Below are positions 5,223 to 7,830 of a DNA stretch of 7,830 bases, piece by piece (the first letter of the stretch is position 1; each line of letters opens with the position of its first letter). The position numbers and the translations under genes were made by a program. Origin of the DNA: Ktedonobacteraceae bacterium (GTDB taxonomy: Bacteria > Chloroflexota > Ktedonobacteria > Ktedonobacterales > Ktedonobacteraceae); the NCBI GenBank assembly GCA_014896635.1, contig JADBKA010000225.1:1-7830 (forward strand). Direction: 5' to 3'. The notes beneath the pieces were generated by a model. The model was given only the letters and a program-made list of their open reading frames with translations. It had not been told where the DNA came from and made no database searches.

Positions 5223-6205
5223 ATGAGGTCAGGCTGGTGCAGGGTGGGCAACGTCATCACTCTCACGATCATACTCATGGCATGGCGGGGCGCAGCCTGC
5301 GCATCGCTTTTTTTCTCACTGCCTTCATCCTGGCAGCTGAGGTGATTGGCGGGTTGCTCTCGAACTCGCTGGCGCTGCTGTCGGATGCCGGGCATGTGGT
5401 GACCGATCTCTTCGCGCTGGGACTGGCCTGGTTCGCGGCAGTACAGGCCGGACGGCCATCCAATGAGCGCAAAACCTTCGGCTATCATCGTGTTGGCATT
5501 CTGGCGGCGCTGCTCAATGCCGCCACGCTGATTCTGATTGCGGCTGCCATCACCTGGGAAGCGATTCAGCGTTTTCAGCATCCTGAACCAGTTCAGCCGC
5601 TTATGATGTTCGGCGTAGCTGCTGTGGGTTTCATTGCGAATCTGTATGTCTGGTTTGTCCTGCGCCGCGAGGGCGATGATAACCTGAACACACGCGCTGC
5701 CCTGCTGCACGTCTTTGGCGATGTGGGAGCTTCAGCGGCTGTGATCGTGGCGGGCGCCATTATGTTGTTCAGCGGCTGGACAATTGTCGATCCGCTGCTC
5801 TCGGTTGCTATCGCACTGTTGATCGCATTTGGCGGCTGGCGCGTGTTGCGCGAGACGATTGACATTCTGCTGGAAGCTGTACCGCACGGTATCTCGCTCA
5901 CCAATCTGGTCAGGGATATGAAGAGCGTGGAGGGAGTGAAAGACGTCCACGACCTGCATGTGTGGAGCATTACCAGCGGTATGTACGCGCTCTCCTGCCA
6001 TGTGATGATTGATAACCTGCCGCCGAGCGCCAGTTCGCCCATCCTGCAATCATTAACACAGGTGCTCAACGAGAAATATCAGATTGGCCACTCGACAATT
6101 CAGTTTGAATGTAACACGTCGCAAGGGGGCTGCTGCGATATGAGGAATCTCTACTGCCAGCTAGAGCGCGGCAAGGAGCCGCGCTGCGAACATCCCCATC
6201 ACTAG
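5219..6205 (+). CDS. czcD: Cation diffusion facilitator (CzcD-type) metal exporter
   Basis: An inner-membrane antiporter of the CDF family that exports Zn2+ and often Cd2+ or Co2+. It has 328 residues, with a His-rich N-terminus (HHSHDHTH, 13-20), about six membrane segments between 28 and 205, and a cytoplasmic C-terminal domain (HDLHVWSITSG, about 244-254). The transport site is H59-x3-D63 in helix 2 and H164-x3-D168 in helix 5, the His/Asp arrangement of Zn-type members. The last 31 residues add five Cys (C298, C305, C306, C313, C323) and end HPHH, a possible metal-binding tail. ATG 5219 overlaps the regulator's TGA (ATGA), and GGAGG (5206-5210) lies 8 nt upstream, so the two are co-translated. 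The family is secure; the exact symbol is by analogy. Confidence 0.93.
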   Translation: MNEVRLVQGGQRHHSHDHTHGMAGRSLRIAFFLTAFILAAEVIGGLLSNSLALLSDAGHVVTDLFALGLAWFAAVQAGRPSNERKTFGYHRVGILAALLNAATLILIAAAITWEAIQRFQHPEPVQPLMMFGVAAVGFIANLYVWFVLRREGDDNLNTRAALLHVFGDVGASAAVIVAGAIMLFSGWTIVDPLLSVAIALLIAFGGWRVLRETIDILLEAVPHGISLTNLVRDMKSVEGVKDVHDLHVWSITSGMYALSCHVMIDNLPPSASSPILQSLTQVLNEKYQIGHSTIQFECNTSQGGCCDMRNLYCQLERGKEPRCEHPHH

Positions 6206-6229
6206 GAAAAAAAGGAGCGGCCTCCCCCG

Positions 6230-6262
6230 GCGAGATGTTCGCACGCCTTGCGAACATCTCGC
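6230..6262. terminator. Perfect 14-bp hairpin after the metal operon
   Basis: GCGAGATGTTCGCA (6230-6243) is exactly complementary to TGCGAACATCTCGC (6249-6262) with a 5-nt loop. It lies 24 nt after the exporter's stop and 43 nt before the next promoter, so it probably ends the metal operon. There is no T-run after it, which is unusual for an intrinsic terminator. Confidence 0.6.
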
Positions 6263-6305
6263 TCACCTGAACGCACGAGAGTATCAACCTTTCCTTCCTT
6301 CTCCC

Positions 6306-6334
6306 TTGACACGAGCATGACTGTGTTGTAAAAT
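6306..6334 (+). promoter_or_regulatory. Strong sigma70-like promoter of the tetR-efflux operon
   Basis: A perfect TTGACA (6306-6311) and TAAAAT (6329-6334) are separated by 17 bp. Transcription would start near 6341, leaving an untranslated leader of about 170 nt before the TetR start. Confidence 0.8.
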
Positions 6335-6426
6335 ATTGACCAGGAAGTCATAAATACACCCGCAAGTCATAGTCTGTGCTAATAGTCAAAACCCAATACG
6401 CGGGTCAAATTGCGGGAATCATTGAC
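6318..6426 (+). promoter_or_regulatory. 19-bp-phased GTCA/TGAC array (candidate operator array)
   Basis: TGAC starts at 6318 and 6337. GTCA starts at 6347, 6366, 6385 and 6404, and TGAC again at 6423. Within each set the step is exactly 19 bp. The four GTCA words all extend to GTCAWA (two GTCATA, then two GTCAAA). TGAC-N6-GTCA (6337-6350) is also a dyad next to the -10. The array begins inside the promoter and runs into the leader, fitting multiple binding sites for a regulator such as the TetR protein encoded downstream. Confidence 0.5.
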
Positions 6427-6428
6427 TT

Positions 6429-6475
6429 CGTGGGGGTCGGGGGGTCCCCGCGTAGAAACCGGGTGTTCTCCGGTT
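6429..6475 (+). other. Two leader hairpins before tetR
   Basis: CGTGGGG (6429-6435) pairs with CCCCGCG (6446-6452) with one wobble around a G-rich 10-nt loop. AACCGG (6457-6462) pairs with CCGGTT (6470-6475) around 7 nt. Neither is followed by a T-run. The second ends 27 nt before the tetR ribosome site (GGAGGT, 6503-6508). Confidence 0.4.
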
Positions 6476-6514
6476 ATAAAAAATTGATATCAGATGCTTT
6501 ATGGAGGTGGAGGC

Positions 6515-7147
6515 ATGCAGCGGACATCACAGGAGCCACGTTCTTTAAGAGAAAAACAGCGACGTGAGCGTGAAATGCTTATACTTGGAGCAGCAGAAGA
6601 AGTTCTCCTGGAAAAAGGATATCATGAGACCTCAATGGATGAGATTGCTGCGCGTGTAGGTGTGGCGAAAGGTACCATCTACCTGCATTTTCCCAGCAAA
6701 GAAGATCTGGTCATCGCCATTTTTGCGCGTGACATGGAAAGGTTTTCTCAGGCCATAGAGGATGCGATAAGATCGCAACAAACCGCGCGCGAAAAGCTGG
6801 AATCGCTGCTCACTTTCATGTACTGTGGCTACTTCAGCAGACGTGCGCGTCTTTTCTACCTGCTTTATAACAACGTTGATATGAAGAAGCTGTTTGTAGA
6901 AAAAGGCGGGTGCATGCAGGAGATGTGGGAGCAGCTCACGCAGAAGATTTCGGCTGTGCTAGAGGAGGGGAAGGCTGCCGGTGAGTTTACTCGTGCGCTG
7001 CCGACCAGCGTCATGTTGAGCGCGTTTTCCAGTCTGGTCTCGCCGAAAAACTATGAGCGTCTGGTAGTCAACGAACAGATGCCACCCGAAGAAGTTGCCA
7101 GGTATCTGAGTCAGATTTACTTTAAGGGTATTGAAAGTGAAGGATGA
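6515..7147 (+). CDS. TetR/AcrR-family transcriptional repressor
   Basis: A 210-residue TetR-family regulator that probably represses its own operon and releases DNA when it binds a substrate of the adjacent pump. The N-terminal helix-turn-helix spans about 24-68, with the typical core TSMDEIAARVGVAKGTIYLHF at 39-59 and SKEDL after it. The rest is the all-helical, poorly conserved ligand-binding and dimerisation domain with three Cys (C104 and C133 visible there). ATG 6515 is chosen over ATG 6494 because GGAGGT (6503-6508) sits 6 nt before it. The transporter starts 4 nt after the stop, so the two form an operon. The inducer cannot be read from sequence. Note: on counting, only C104 and C133 are certain Cys residues. 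Confidence 0.92.
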   Translation: MQRTSQEPRSLREKQRREREMLILGAAEEVLLEKGYHETSMDEIAARVGVAKGTIYLHFPSKEDLVIAIFARDMERFSQAIEDAIRSQQTAREKLESLLTFMYCGYFSRRARLFYLLYNNVDMKKLFVEKGGCMQEMWEQLTQKISAVLEEGKAAGEFTRALPTSVMLSAFSSLVSPKNYERLVVNEQMPPEEVARYLSQIYFKGIESEG

Positions 7148-7151
7148 ATCT

Positions 7152-7830
7152 ATGGCAATGTTATCACGCGAGTCTGACATAAAGAAAGTGGTGAGGGATG
7201 GGAGTGGGGAGACACAAGATTACGAGCAGCCGCAATACTCGCGGCGAGAAATCCTGTTGACGATGCTTGGCGTTTTGATGGTCATGTTGCTGGCCTCACT
7301 GGACCAGACGATTGTCTCGACGGCTATGCCGCGCGTCATTGCCGATTTGCAGGGTTTTGATCGTTATACGTGGGTAGCGACCGCTTACCTGCTGGCTTCG
7401 ACGGTAATGGTGCCGATTTACGGGAAGCTCTCTGATCTGCTGGGGCGCAAGCCGCTTTTTCTGTTCGGCGTGGTTGTGTTCCTGATCGGCTCGGCGCTAT
7501 CGGGCGCGTCGCAGTCAATGAATCAGTTGATCATTTTCCGCGCATTTCAGGGGATAGGAGCCGGTGCCTTGATGCCGCTGGCGATTGCCATTGTTGGTGA
7601 TCTCTTTACACCGCGTGAGCGCGGGAAGTGGCAGGGAGTGACCGGGGCCGTCTGGGGACTATCCGCGATTGTCGGACCAGTCGCTGGCGGCTGGATTACT
7701 GAGCATGCCTCGTGGCGCTGGGTATTCTATGTCAATCTCCCGATTGGTATTGCGGCCCTGCTGGTATTGATCTTTCTGATGCCTGCCTTGCGTGGGAAAG
7801 TGCGGCGCGTCTCTATTGATTTTATTGGCG
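7152..7830 (+). CDS. DHA2-family MFS multidrug efflux transporter (3' end outside window)
   Basis: The N-terminal 226 residues of an EmrB/QacA-type proton-drug antiporter of the inner membrane; full members have about 14 membrane segments and 480-550 or more residues. After a roughly 33-residue polar N-terminus come LASLDQTIVSTAMP (47-60), the MFS motif A GKLSDLLGRK (91-100), RAFQGIGAGAL (130-140), motif C ending GPVAGGW (175-181), and WRWVFYVNLPIG (188-199), which is typical of DHA2. About six membrane segments are covered before the window ends. ATG 7152 has GAAGGA (7139-7144) 7 nt upstream, inside the end of tetR, implying translational coupling. The substrate is unknown; linkage to TetR suggests inducible toxic-compound export. 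Confidence 0.93.
   Translation, partial: MAMLSRESDIKKVVRDGSGETQDYEQPQYSRREILLTMLGVLMVMLLASLDQTIVSTAMPRVIADLQGFDRYTWVATAYLLASTVMVPIYGKLSDLLGRKPLFLFGVVVFLIGSALSGASQSMNQLIIFRAFQGIGAGALMPLAIAIVGDLFTPRERGKWQGVTGAVWGLSAIVGPVAGGWITEHASWRWVFYVNLPIGIAALLVLIFLMPALRGKVRRVSIDFIG

Noticed and set aside
6376..6567. 63-residue open frame across the tetR leader
   Set aside because: No ribosome site, covers the phased array and hairpins, and runs into tetR out of frame.

Overview
The window is ordinary bacterial chromosome with moderate GC, dense short operons and sigma70-like signals. It holds eight protein genes, the first and last cut by the window edges. Nothing here fixes the species. A bacterial deoxyhypusine synthase-family protein beside a short prokaryotic SpeD, a metal efflux pair, a DHA2 pump and GC-rich palindromic spacer repeats would suit a Chloroflexota (Ktedonobacteria-like) soil bacterium, but this is a low-confidence inference.

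Layout. Positions 3-1685 (+) are the C-terminal five sixths of uvrB. A convergent gene at 1749-2147 (-) encodes a stand-alone receiver domain. The 274-nt divergent spacer after it carries a GC-rich repeat inside nested inverted repeats. Positions 2422-3552 (+) encode a deoxyhypusine synthase-family protein with a His-rich N-terminus. A 286-nt spacer follows, with a perfect 12-bp hairpin, a 46-bp direct repeat and a structured leader, before speD (3839-4270, +). speD ends in a strong intrinsic terminator (4335-4372).

The 508-nt gap 4271-4778 contains that terminator, two more copies of the GC-rich repeat (4413-4681), a sigma70-like promoter (4691-4719) and a long palindromic operator candidate (4738-4759). 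It leads into a two-gene metal operon: an ArsR/SmtB/CadC-type sensor (4779-5222) overlapping a CDF metal exporter (5219-6205). The 309-nt gap 6206-6514 has a perfect 14-bp hairpin, a consensus promoter (6306-6334), a striking array of GTCA/TGAC words spaced at 19 bp, and two further hairpins. It precedes a second two-gene operon: a TetR repressor (6515-7147) and, 4 nt later, a DHA2-family multidrug efflux transporter (7152 to the window end).

Functionally there are four blocks: DNA repair (uvrB), signalling (receiver), polyamine metabolism (DHS-like plus SpeD, adjacent but probably separately transcribed), and two regulator-plus-efflux operons for metals and organic compounds. The coding content belongs to known families. 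The less explained material lies between the genes: the GC-rich repeat family, whose G/C runs change length in concert between copies, and the 19-bp-phased array in the tetR leader.
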